From positions 1-15,800 of the forward strand of contig CANQNI010000014.1 of NCBI GenBank assembly GCA_947625175.1: 15,800 bases of DNA. The letters are read 5' to 3'. Below are positions 7,457 to 15,018 of this stretch, piece after piece. Each line of letters begins with the position of its first letter. Position 1 is the first letter of the stretch. Source of the stretch: an uncultured Eubacteriaceae bacterium. Its GTDB lineage: Bacteria > Bacillota > Clostridia > Eubacteriales > Eubacteriaceae. The notes under the pieces were generated by a model, which searched no databases, had not been told where the DNA came from, and saw only the letters and a program-made list of their open reading frames with translations. Both the position numbers and the translations under genes were made by a program.

Positions 7457-9787
7457 TTAAAAAAGTTCTTTAATAATATTACTCATATGAGAAACAGGAA
7501 CATAATTTAAATCGTCTTTGAGTTCTTGAGGAATTTCATCTAAATCACGTTCATTTTCTTTGGGAAAATAAATAGTTTTTATTCCAGCCCGATAGGCTGC
7601 AGCACTTTTTTCCCGAAGACCTCCAATTGGTAAGACCTTCCCTCTTAAAGTTATCTCTCCTGTCATGGCAATTTGTTTATTTACCGGTTTATTCAAAGCT
7701 AAAGATAATAAAGCTGTTGCCATAGTTATTCCAGCAGATGGGCCATCTTTTGGAATAGCTCCTTCAGGAACATGTAGATGAAAATCATTTTCATCAAAAT
7801 ACTTTTCAGGAATTCCAAGATCTTTTGTCTGACTTTTTAAATAACTGAAAGCTGCCTGAGCAGACTCCTGCATTACTTCACCTAATTGACCAGTTAATTT
7901 AAGTTTACCTTCACCTGGATAAGAATTTACTTCTATTTCTAAGGTTTCTCCTCCATCTTCAGTCCAGGCTAAACCATTAACACATCCTATTTCGCTTTTC
8001 CTAGTAACCTTATCGACTAGATACTTTTTCTTTCCTAAAAACTCTTCCAGATTGGACCGTTTAACTACTACAGTTTCCTGATCCTCTTCAACTATTTTTT
8101 TTGCAGCAATTCTACAAATTTTAGCAAGTGTTCGCTTTAAATTTCTAACGCCAGATTCTCTAGTATAAAATGAAATAATATCAATTAAAGCACTTTTATG
8201 AATTCTTAGTGTTTTATTAGTAAGTCCATGCTTTTCAAGTAATTCTGGTATTAAGAACTTTTGTGCAATATGAACTTTTTCATTTTCGATATAACCGTTA
8301 ACTTCAATTACTTCCATTCTATCCAATAAGGCTTCAGGAATATAGCTAGTGGAATTTGCAGTAGTAATAAAAAATACTTTAGAAAGATCAAAAGGTAACT
8401 CTATAAAATTATCAGTAAAAGTATTATTTTGTTCCGGATCTAATACTTCAAGTAACGCTGAATAGGGGTCTCCTTTAAAATCGTAACTAACTTTGTCAAT
8501 TTCATCGAGTAAAAATAAAGGATTATTAGATTTAGTCATTCGAATCTGGTAAATAATTCGACCCGGTATTGACCCTAAATAAGTTCTTCTATGACCTCTA
8601 ATTTCAGCTTCATCGCGCATCCCACCTAAGGATAATCTGGTAAATTTTCTTCCTGTAGCTCGCGCTATTGATTTAGCAATAGAAGTTTTTCCAACACCTG
8701 GAGCTCCTACAAGACAAATTATTGGAGATTCTAACGAATTTGTTAAATGAAGAACTGATAGATATTCTAAAATTCTTTCTTTAACCGTTTCAAGGCCATA
8801 ATGATCTTCATCTAGGATTTTTCTAGCTTCTTTAATATCTATATTTAGTTCATCAGATTGATTCCAAGGTAAATCTAGTACCCAATCCAAGTAAGATTCA
8901 ATTACTCCAGCCTCACTACTTCCAGGAGCCATCTTTCTTAACCGGGTTATTTCCATATCAACTTTTTCCCGAACAATATCAGGAACAATTAATGTATTTA
9001 ATTTTTCATAATATTGTTGGATCTGAGTTTCTTCACTTTCACCAAGTTCTTCTTGAATAACCCTAATTTGTTCTCTTAAAACAAACTCTCTTTGATTTCT
9101 ATCTAATTCATTATGAACACGTTCATCAATTGTCTGTTCCATTTCTAAAAATTCGGTTTCTTCAATTAAAAAATGATAGAGTTTTGACAAACGAATTCTG
9201 ACATCACTCTCGCTTAATAAATCCTGGGAGCGTTCAGTATCCAAATCAAGATTGGCTGCTATTAAATCTACTAACAACTCTGGATCAGTTATAGTTTCTA
9301 GAGATTTTTCTAATAAATTTGAATCTGCATTAGTTAATCTAAGATAATCTTTAAAAGATTGAACAATTAATTTAAATAAAATTTTAGCTTCTTTAGTTTC
9401 AGCATATTTACCCAAAATAGGATCAACAGCTACGACAAAATAAGGTTCTGAATCAAGTAAACGTCTTATTTTACCCCTATTTTTTACTTCAACTAAAACC
9501 CTAATACTCTGATTTTCAAGATGAACACTTTGTTTTATTTCTGCTAAACAACCATATTCATAAAAATCAAATTCATCAGGATTATCATTTGAAAACTTTT
9601 GTTCTACCAGAAAGATCTGTCTATTACTTTCTAAGGCTGTCGCTAATGCTTTTAAAGACTTTTCATGAGACAAATCAAAATGAAGAACCATCCCAGGAAA
9701 AATAGCTGTTCCCTTTATAGCGATAAGAGGAAGAATATTATTATTTTTTTCTACAAGTATCTTTTCTGATTTGATCTCTTCATTCAT
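7457..9787 (-). CDS. lon: ATP-dependent protease Lon (LonA)
   Basis: Lon is a soluble hexameric AAA+ protease that degrades misfolded and selected regulatory proteins. The 776-residue protein has the N-terminal substrate domain (about 18-210), a helical linker, the AAA+ module with Walker A GAPGVGKT (361-368) and Walker B LFLLDEID (424-431), and the protease domain with the catalytic Ser at 684 in DGPSAG (681-686) and Lys at 727 in GGLREKSAAA. The length and absence of membrane segments mark it as LonA rather than LonB. AAAGGA stands six bases before the ATG. A terminator hairpin lies between clpX and lon with no room for a promoter, so lon expression may depend on read-through. engB follows after one base. 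Confidence 0.98.
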   Translation of the reverse strand: MNEEIKSEKILVEKNNNILPLIAIKGTAIFPGMVLHFDLSHEKSLKALATALESNRQIFLVEQKFSNDNPDEFDFYEYGCLAEIKQSVHLENQSIRVLVEVKNRGKIRRLLDSEPYFVVAVDPILGKYAETKEAKILFKLIVQSFKDYLRLTNADSNLLEKSLETITDPELLVDLIAANLDLDTERSQDLLSESDVRIRLSKLYHFLIEETEFLEMEQTIDERVHNELDRNQREFVLREQIRVIQEELGESEETQIQQYYEKLNTLIVPDIVREKVDMEITRLRKMAPGSSEAGVIESYLDWVLDLPWNQSDELNIDIKEARKILDEDHYGLETVKERILEYLSVLHLTNSLESPIICLVGAPGVGKTSIAKSIARATGRKFTRLSLGGMRDEAEIRGHRRTYLGSIPGRIIYQIRMTKSNNPLFLLDEIDKVSYDFKGDPYSALLEVLDPEQNNTFTDNFIELPFDLSKVFFITTANSTSYIPEALLDRMEVIEVNGYIENEKVHIAQKFLIPELLEKHGLTNKTLRIHKSALIDIISFYTRESGVRNLKRTLAKICRIAAKKIVEEDQETVVVKRSNLEEFLGKKKYLVDKVTRKSEIGCVNGLAWTEDGGETLEIEVNSYPGEGKLKLTGQLGEVMQESAQAAFSYLKSQTKDLGIPEKYFDENDFHLHVPEGAIPKDGPSAGITMATALLSLALNKPVNKQIAMTGEITLRGKVLPIGGLREKSAAAYRAGIKTIYFPKENERDLDEIPQELKDDLNYVPVSHMSNIIKELF

Positions 9788-9805
9788 TTAAATTCCTTTG
9801 TAGTT

Positions 9806-9833
9806 AAAAAAGAGCAATCCTAAATGGACTGCT
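9806..9833 (-). terminator. Intrinsic terminator overlapping the clpX stop codon
   Basis: The minus-strand RNA forms an eight-base-pair stem, AGCAGUCC with GGAUUGCU (one G-U), around the loop AUUUA, then C and six U. The 5' arm encodes the last residues of ClpX, and the TAG stop spans the loop and the first base of the 3' arm. The U-tract ends 18 bases before the lon ATG. Ribosomes ending clpX would sit on the hairpin, so its strength may depend on translation. Confidence 0.78.
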
Positions 9834-11076
9834 TCTTTTGAATATATTGATATTCAGGTTCTTTATTATCTGTAACTACTTCTTTGGTTATTAAGATACT
9901 TTCAATATCATTACGTGAAGGAACCTCATACATTATATCTATCATAAAACTTTCCATAATAGTTCGCAGACCCCGAGCTCCTGTTTTATTTTTAATTGCT
10001 TTGTCCGCTATGGCCTCTAAGGAGTCTGGAGTAAATTCTAAACTAATTCCTTCTTGCAAGAGCATTTTTTTATATTGTTTAACAATAGCATTCTTAGGCT
10101 CTGTTAATATCTTGATTAAAGCTTCTTTATTTAATTCAGCTAAAGTAGTTATTACTGGTATACGGCCTATTAGCTCAGGTATCAAACCATAATGTTGAAG
10201 ATCCTGCGGTTCAGTCTTATCCAGAATATTTTTTATATTCTTCTTTTCTTTTGGTTTAATGTTAGCGTGAAAACCCATTGAACTATTTTCTGTTCGTGCT
10301 TCAATAATATTTTCAAGTCCATCAAAAGCACCACCAAGAATAAAAAGGATATTAGAAGTATCTACCTCAATAAATTCCTGTTGTGGATGCTTTCTACCAC
10401 CTTGTGGAGGAACGTTGGCTACAGTTCCTTCAATAATTTTTAATAAGGCCTGTTGAACTCCCTCTCCACTTACATCTCGAGTTATAGAGCGATTTTCACT
10501 TTTACGGGCTATTTTATCTATTTCATCGATATATATTATTCCAGCTTCAGCTTCATTAACATCCATATTTGCGTTTTGAATTAATTTTAAAAGGATATTT
10601 TCTACATCTTCTCCAACATAACCGGCTTCTGTTAAAGAAGTTGCATCGGCTATAGCAAATGGAACATCTAAAGCGTGAGCCAAAGTTTGAGCTAATAAAG
10701 TTTTTCCAGAACCCGTCGGACCTATTAACATAATATTACTTTTTTGAATTTCGACGTCTTTAAAATCTGAATTATTATCAAAATCTTTATTTCCTTTTAG
10801 TCGAAGGTAATGATTATATACGGCTACAGCTAGTGTTTTCTTAGCTTCCTCCTGATCAATGACATAGTCATCCAATATCTTTTTAATATCTTTTGGTTTT
10901 AGATTATTCTTTTCCGGATAATCATAACCAAATTCTTTCATTAAATAGGAACATGCTTCTATACACTCATTACAAATATAGCCGTTTAATCCACTAATAA
11001 TTTTATCTACCTGACTAGAAGTTTTTCCGCAGAAAGAACATCTTAATTCATCATTATGATTATTTCTTCGCGTCAT
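9820..11076 (-). CDS. clpX: ClpXP protease ATP-binding subunit ClpX
   Basis: ClpX unfolds substrates and feeds them to ClpP. The 418-residue protein has the N-terminal zinc-binding domain with Cys at 13, 16, 35 and 38, Walker A GPTGSGKT (119-126), the pore loop GYVG (152-155), Walker B IIYIDEID (180-187), and the sensor-2 GARG (366-369). The ClpP-docking tripeptide, usually I/L-G-F, is Met-Gly-Phe at 267-269, a conservative change that should still dock. The spacing to clpP is about 21 bases, with only a weak GGA-type ribosome binding site. Its 3' end is built into a terminator hairpin. Together with clpP just upstream this gives a complete ClpXP. Confidence 0.98.
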   Translation of the reverse strand: MTRRNNHNDELRCSFCGKTSSQVDKIISGLNGYICNECIEACSYLMKEFGYDYPEKNNLKPKDIKKILDDYVIDQEEAKKTLAVAVYNHYLRLKGNKDFDNNSDFKDVEIQKSNIMLIGPTGSGKTLLAQTLAHALDVPFAIADATSLTEAGYVGEDVENILLKLIQNANMDVNEAEAGIIYIDEIDKIARKSENRSITRDVSGEGVQQALLKIIEGTVANVPPQGGRKHPQQEFIEVDTSNILFILGGAFDGLENIIEARTENSSMGFHANIKPKEKKNIKNILDKTEPQDLQHYGLIPELIGRIPVITTLAELNKEALIKILTEPKNAIVKQYKKMLLQEGISLEFTPDSLEAIADKAIKNKTGARGLRTIMESFMIDIMYEVPSRNDIESILITKEVVTDNKEPEYQYIQKKQSI

Positions 11077-11097
11077 ATTATTTCCAATCTAAAATTA

Positions 11098-11691
11098 TTA
11101 AGCTCTATTTGCTATGACTTCGTCAATTAAACCATATTCTTTTGCCTGATCTGCTGTCATGTAATTATCACGTTCAGTATCCCGAGCAATTTTCCTAATG
11201 GTTTGTCCTGTATGTTGAGCAAGTAGTTTATTCAAGCGATTTCTAGTATCTTTAAGATAATCTGCATGGATTTGAAAGTCAGTCTGTTGGCCATCAAATG
11301 AACTAAGTGGTTGATGAATCATTATAGTGCTATTAGGAAGAGCTGTTCTTTTACCTTTAGCACCAGCTGATAATAAAAAACTTCCCATTGAAGCAGCCAT
11401 TCCTACACACATTGTACCAACATCACAAGTAATAAAATTCATAGTATCATAAATTGCTAATCCAGCAGAAACAGATCCACCTGGTGAATTAATATAAATA
11501 TATATATCTTTATCTGGATCTTCTTTTTCTAAAAATACTAATTGAGCAATAATTAAGCTTGCAGTTTTGTCATTTATTTCGCCGTCTAGAAAAATTATTC
11601 GTTCTTTCAGTAATCGAGAATAAATATCGAAAGCTCTTTCACCTAATCCATCTCTTTCAATTACTGTTGGAACTAAATTCTGATTACGCAT
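11098..11691 (-). CDS. clpP: ATP-dependent Clp protease proteolytic subunit ClpP
   Basis: ClpP is the serine peptidase that forms the double-heptamer chamber of ClpXP. The 197-residue protein has the catalytic triad in place: Ser101 in GMAASMGS (98-105 region), His126 in MIHQP, and Asp175 in TERDNYM. The INSPGGSV segment (68-75) is also conserved. The ATG overlaps the end of the second trigger factor gene by eight bases. Instead of AGGAGG, a GAA-rich purine tract lies upstream, so translational coupling is likely. No Clp ATPase other than ClpX is in the window. Confidence 0.98.
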   Translation of the reverse strand: MRNQNLVPTVIERDGLGERAFDIYSRLLKERIIFLDGEINDKTASLIIAQLVFLEKEDPDKDIYIYINSPGGSVSAGLAIYDTMNFITCDVGTMCVGMAASMGSFLLSAGAKGKRTALPNSTIMIHQPLSSFDGQQTDFQIHADYLKDTRNRLNKLLAQHTGQTIRKIARDTERDNYMTADQAKEYGLIDEVIANRA

Positions 11692-12934
11692 CTATTTCTT
11701 CTTCTTTTGTTTTTTCGTTCTCAACTAAATAGTTAATGGTACCTAAACTTTTTATTACTTCATTATGTAATAAATCTGAAGATTCAACATACTGTCTTTC
11801 CTGACTTTGTTCCGGTAAATTAAGTTTTTTAGTACTTAGATTTTTTAATTGTAAAAATTCTACTCTATCCTGATTGGTTGGATTAACAAGACCTATATTA
11901 GTTAAATACATAACTAATTCATTTCTCTTTTGATAATCAAGGTAAGCTTCTACTTTATCTTCAGTTGAATTGAACTTTTTATTAGTAGAATTGAGTAATT
12001 CAATTAAATCCGGATTAATTCCCTTTTTGATTTCTTCTAAATATAATGGAGAAAAGATAATATCAGTTTTCTCTAAAATTTTATTAAATTGTTTTTCTCC
12101 ATTAGAATAAACCAGTTTAGTAATATATTCGTTTTGTGCCTGATTCCTTAAAAATTCTTCAAAATCATCCAGTGAATCAAAGAAGAAATTATTAAAAACA
12201 AATTCTTCATTATATTCAGGTTTAGTAATATTTTGAATATCTACTATTTCAGCAGTTATTTTTTCTTCGTCAGGTATTATTTCTATTTGATCTCCAATAC
12301 TTTTTCCAATTAACTGTTCCTGAATTTCAGTTGGAAAATAGCAATCATCTTCCCCAATAATCAAGGAATAGTTTTCGGGATAAGCTTTTTCTTTGGTTAA
12401 ACCTGTAATTTTAACGCTAACAAGATTACCATTTTCTACAGGTTGTTTAGTTTGAGTCTTTTCTGATAATTCAATTAAAAGCCCTTCTTTGCGATCTTTG
12501 AAAAGTTTATCTTTTAATTCATCACTCATTTCAAAGTTTTCAAGGCCTTCACTATCTTCGATTAACTTACTAAGATCATTTATATGAATTTCAGGTGAAG
12601 TTGCAAACTCCAATTCTAAACTTAGATTCCCATTATCATCAAAAGAATAATCTTTAAGTTGAGCCTTAGATTCAATTTTAATATTAAGTTCATCAAGTGC
12701 GTTATCCAGATTTTCCTTAACCAGTTCTTGTAATAACTCAGGATCTAAGAAACCTTTACCCAAAATTTTCTCAGCCATTTGATAAGAAACATGTCCTTTT
12801 CTAAAACCATTAATATTTAAACGGTTTTGGTAAGAACGAAAAAGGGGTCTTCTAACTTTATCAACTTCATTTCGATCAAAATCTAAAGCTAAATTAACTG
12901 TCGCATTTTCCTGCTGCTTAATTTCTTTCTTCAT
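11684..12934 (-). CDS. tig: Trigger factor paralogue 2 (keeps a partial ribosome-docking motif)
   Basis: Trigger factor is the ribosome-bound chaperone that meets nascent chains. This 416-residue protein has the N-terminal domain with GFRKG at 43-47, the core of the ribosome-docking loop; the rest of the usual GFRxGKxP is changed, reading His-Val-Ser. The PPIase-position domain (about 165-236) is short and lacks the PGFE-type active-site segment and the usual YHAE insert, reading [16 protein letters not shown] instead. A helical C-terminal chaperone domain follows (about 240-405), then an acidic tail. It is a full-length but divergent trigger factor. It lies 20 bases after a second, more divergent copy and overlaps clpP. 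Of the two, this is the better candidate for ribosome binding, which is an inference from the motif alone. Confidence 0.88.
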   Translation of the reverse strand: MKKEIKQQENATVNLALDFDRNEVDKVRRPLFRSYQNRLNINGFRKGHVSYQMAEKILGKGFLDPELLQELVKENLDNALDELNIKIESKAQLKDYSFDDNGNLSLELEFATSPEIHINDLSKLIEDSEGLENFEMSDELKDKLFKDRKEGLLIELSEKTQTKQPVENGNLVSVKITGLTKEKAYPENYSLIIGEDDCYFPTEIQEQLIGKSIGDQIEIIPDEEKITAEIVDIQNITKPEYNEEFVFNNFFFDSLDDFEEFLRNQAQNEYITKLVYSNGEKQFNKILEKTDIIFSPLYLEEIKKGINPDLIELLNSTNKKFNSTEDKVEAYLDYQKRNELVMYLTNIGLVNPTNQDRVEFLQLKNLSTKKLNLPEQSQERQYVESSDLLHNEVIKSLGTINYLVENEKTKEEEIDA

Positions 12935-12954
12935 ATGTTCTTCTTCTTCTATTT

Positions 12955-14208
12955 TTAATTTTCTATATCATTAAACTGAGTATTTTCGGATATAATTTTA
13001 CTTAATTCCTGCAGACTAATAACTCTTTTTAAGCTTTCTTTAAGAGTATTCTGATCAGATTCAAGTTCCATATCAAGATTATGAATTTCGGTTTCTATTG
13101 ATACTGGTATTTCAATATTAAATTCTTTATTATTAATAAAGTTTTCATATTCCTGATTTACCTGCTCTTCAATATCTATATCTTCCTGTTTTAAAACTTG
13201 GTCTATAATTTCAAATATTAAATTAATGGCAAATACTGATTCAAAATCAGAAAAATTCTGGGATCTTATCGGACGATTTCTCATATCATTAAACAAATCA
13301 TAGATGAGCATTTGATAAATATTCTGATTTTGATATTCATTTAAGCTTTCATTGCTATCGATAAGCTTTGACTGCGAAAGTAATTTAATTAAACTTTCAA
13401 GTTCAATCTGGTCTAAATAAGCATCTTTTTCTTTCTGAATAAGATCAGTTTTAATACTTTCTTTATATTCATCAATAGTATCAAAATCAGAAACTTCCAT
13501 GGCTAAATCATCATCGAGTTCAGGTAATTCAGGATTATAAATCTGATTTATTTTAATCTTAATTTCTAAACCATTAATATTCTCGGTTATTTCATCATCA
13601 ATATTTTTACCTATAAAATCTTCCAAATTAAAGTGAGATTCTAATTGGTCAGTTGAAAGAATCTGATTAAAGGATTCGCTTACTTGTTCTCCATTTCTAA
13701 AACGAACGATATCAGCACTAATTGTGTTTCCTTTTTCATACGGTTTTTCAGACGGTTCTAAACGAACATTCTTTTGTTGAACTTCTTTAAGTTCTACTTC
13801 AACTTTTTCATCAATATCTTCACTGACTTCAAATGGAGGATATTTTAAGTTTTCTTTATAATCAAATAATTCAATATCCGGTTTAGTTACAGCCTTTAAA
13901 ATTATTGAAAAATCATCCTGCGTATCATAATTTTCATAACGTGGTTCAACTAAATATTCCAGATTACTATTTTCTTTTATAAAAGGAAAAACTTTTGGAA
14001 GAATAAAATTTAAACCAGTAACTTTTAAATAATCATCTCCGAAAGCTTTTTTAATATTATCTTTAGAAAAATTTTGATTAAATTGAGGATTAAGTTGAGC
14101 TCTTTGTAATATATAAGCTGTATTTTCTAATTTTCTTTCTTCATCCTCATCAATACCAATTTGAATGGTAACTAGATTTTTATCATTTTTTAAATCTTTT
14201 AATTTCAT
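12955..14208 (-). CDS. tig: Trigger factor paralogue 1, without the ribosome-docking motif
   Basis: This 417-residue protein aligns by eye along the whole trigger factor family: N-terminal domain (about 1-125), short PPIase-position domain (about 155-225), the typical junction PELPELDDDLA (226-236), and a helical C-terminal domain to the end. The ribosome-docking loop GFRxGKxP is absent; the corresponding stretch is NPQFNQNFSKDN (40-51). The PPIase region lacks the usual active-site segments. The protein is very acidic, about 90 Asp/Glu against about 44 Lys/Arg by my count. It has no signal peptide or membrane segment, so it is cytoplasmic. It is the first gene after a good promoter and is followed by paralogue 2, clpP and clpX. 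Its role is unknown: it may be an off-ribosome chaperone, a partner of paralogue 2, or a feeder for ClpXP. Confidence 0.8.
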   Translation of the reverse strand: MKLKDLKNDKNLVTIQIGIDEDEERKLENTAYILQRAQLNPQFNQNFSKDNIKKAFGDDYLKVTGLNFILPKVFPFIKENSNLEYLVEPRYENYDTQDDFSIILKAVTKPDIELFDYKENLKYPPFEVSEDIDEKVEVELKEVQQKNVRLEPSEKPYEKGNTISADIVRFRNGEQVSESFNQILSTDQLESHFNLEDFIGKNIDDEITENINGLEIKIKINQIYNPELPELDDDLAMEVSDFDTIDEYKESIKTDLIQKEKDAYLDQIELESLIKLLSQSKLIDSNESLNEYQNQNIYQMLIYDLFNDMRNRPIRSQNFSDFESVFAINLIFEIIDQVLKQEDIDIEEQVNQEYENFINNKEFNIEIPVSIETEIHNLDMELESDQNTLKESLKRVISLQELSKIISENTQFNDIEN

Positions 14209-14258
14209 TTAGGTCTCATTTATTCTAGATTGCAATATTATAAAATTACTAGCACTCA

Positions 14259-14287
14259 ATTATAACAATTAGAAATCGGATTAACAA
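14259..14287 (-). promoter_or_regulatory. Sigma-A-type promoter of the trigger factor-clp block
   Basis: The minus strand has TTGTTA, a spacer of exactly 17 bases and a perfect TATAAT. It lies about 50 bases upstream of the first trigger factor ATG and just downstream of the terminator that closes the nth unit. This is the clearest promoter in the window. A GAGTGCTAG sequence, equal to half of a CIRCE heat-shock operator apart from the last base, covers the expected transcription start; the second half is missing. Confidence 0.75.
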
Positions 14288-14304
14288 ACTTATTCGTTCG
14301 AAAC

Positions 14305-14363
14305 TAAAAAAAGGATACGATTATACAAACTAATATTTAAATTAATCTGTTTATCATATCCTT
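14305..14363 (-). terminator. Intrinsic terminator after nth
   Basis: The minus-strand RNA pairs AAGGAUAUGAU (starting within the nth stop codon) with AUCGUAUCCUU, eleven base pairs with one G-U. The sequence between holds an additional AUUAAU/AUUAGU pairing, and the 3' arm runs into a seven-U tract. It should end the PBP-nth transcript and insulate the following promoter. The outer stem is clear; the inner fold is less certain. Confidence 0.82.
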
Positions 14364-15018
14364 ATTCATCTTTTTCATTTTTATTATTTAAATAATATTG
14401 ACAGACCTCTTTAATAATACAATCCTGACAATTTGGATTACGGGCTTTACAAATATCTCTACCATGCCATATTAACCAGTGATGAGCTTTAATCCAAAGT
14501 TCTTCAGGGATTAATTCACATAGTTCTTCTTCAACTTTTTTTACCGTTTTTCCGGAACTAAGTCCTATTCTAAGCGAAACTCGATTGACGTGAGTATCAA
14601 CACCCAATCCAGGCACCCCATAGGCATTAGCCAGCACTACATTAGCAGTTTTTGAACCCACTCCAGGTAATGTCATAATTTCTTTTTTAGTCCGTGGAAC
14701 TTCAGAATTAAAATTATCAATAATTAATCTGGTAGCTCCTAATATATTCTTAGCTTTATTATTAGCCAAACCACAGCTTTTAATTTTTTCTTTTAATTCT
14801 TCTTCACTGAGCTGAATCATTTTTTCAGGTTCATTATAGTTTTTAAATAATTCCTGAGTAATGATATTAACTCTCTGGTCAGTACACTGAGCCGATAGTA
14901 TTGTAGCAACTAAAGCTTCGTAAGGAGAGTTAAAATTCAATCCTCCTCGATCTTCTCTATCAATATATAATGATCTTAATAATTCTAAAGCTTTATTCTT
15001 TTGTTCTTTAGTTGTCAT
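14362..15018 (-). CDS. nth: Endonuclease III
   Basis: Nth is a DNA glycosylase and AP lyase that removes oxidised pyrimidines in base excision repair. The 218-residue protein has LSAQCTD (41-47), the helix-hairpin-helix LPGVGSKTA (117-125) with the catalytic Lys123, the catalytic Asp141 in VDTHVNR (140-146), and an intact iron-sulfur cluster loop with Cys at 190, 197, 200 and 206 (spacing 6, 2, 5). It begins directly after the PBP stop codon with no spacer and a poor Shine-Dalgarno, so translation is probably coupled. An nth next to a class A PBP gene is also known from Bacillota such as B. subtilis (nth-ypoC-ponA region). Confidence 0.97.
   Translation of the reverse strand: MTTKEQKNKALELLRSLYIDREDRGGLNFNSPYEALVATILSAQCTDQRVNIITQELFKNYNEPEKMIQLSEEELKEKIKSCGLANNKAKNILGATRLIIDNFNSEVPRTKKEIMTLPGVGSKTANVVLANAYGVPGLGVDTHVNRVSLRIGLSSGKTVKKVEEELCELIPEELWIKAHHWLIWHGRDICKARNPNCQDCIIKEVCQYYLNNKNEKDE

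Noticed and set aside
9865..9894. Possible promoter inside the clpX 3' end (TTAATA, 18 bases, GATAAT)
   Set aside because: The match is weak in an AT-rich gene, and it lies upstream of the clpX terminator, so it would not free lon from it.
9884..10192. Open frame of 102 codons on the plus strand inside clpX
   Set aside because: Antisense to the conserved ClpX C-terminal region; the hydrophobic look of its translation comes from the reverse complement of the real frame.
14250..14275. Complete CIRCE operator upstream of the trigger factor genes
   Set aside because: Only one arm is present; nine bases away there is no TTAGCACTC on either side, so a full operator is not called.
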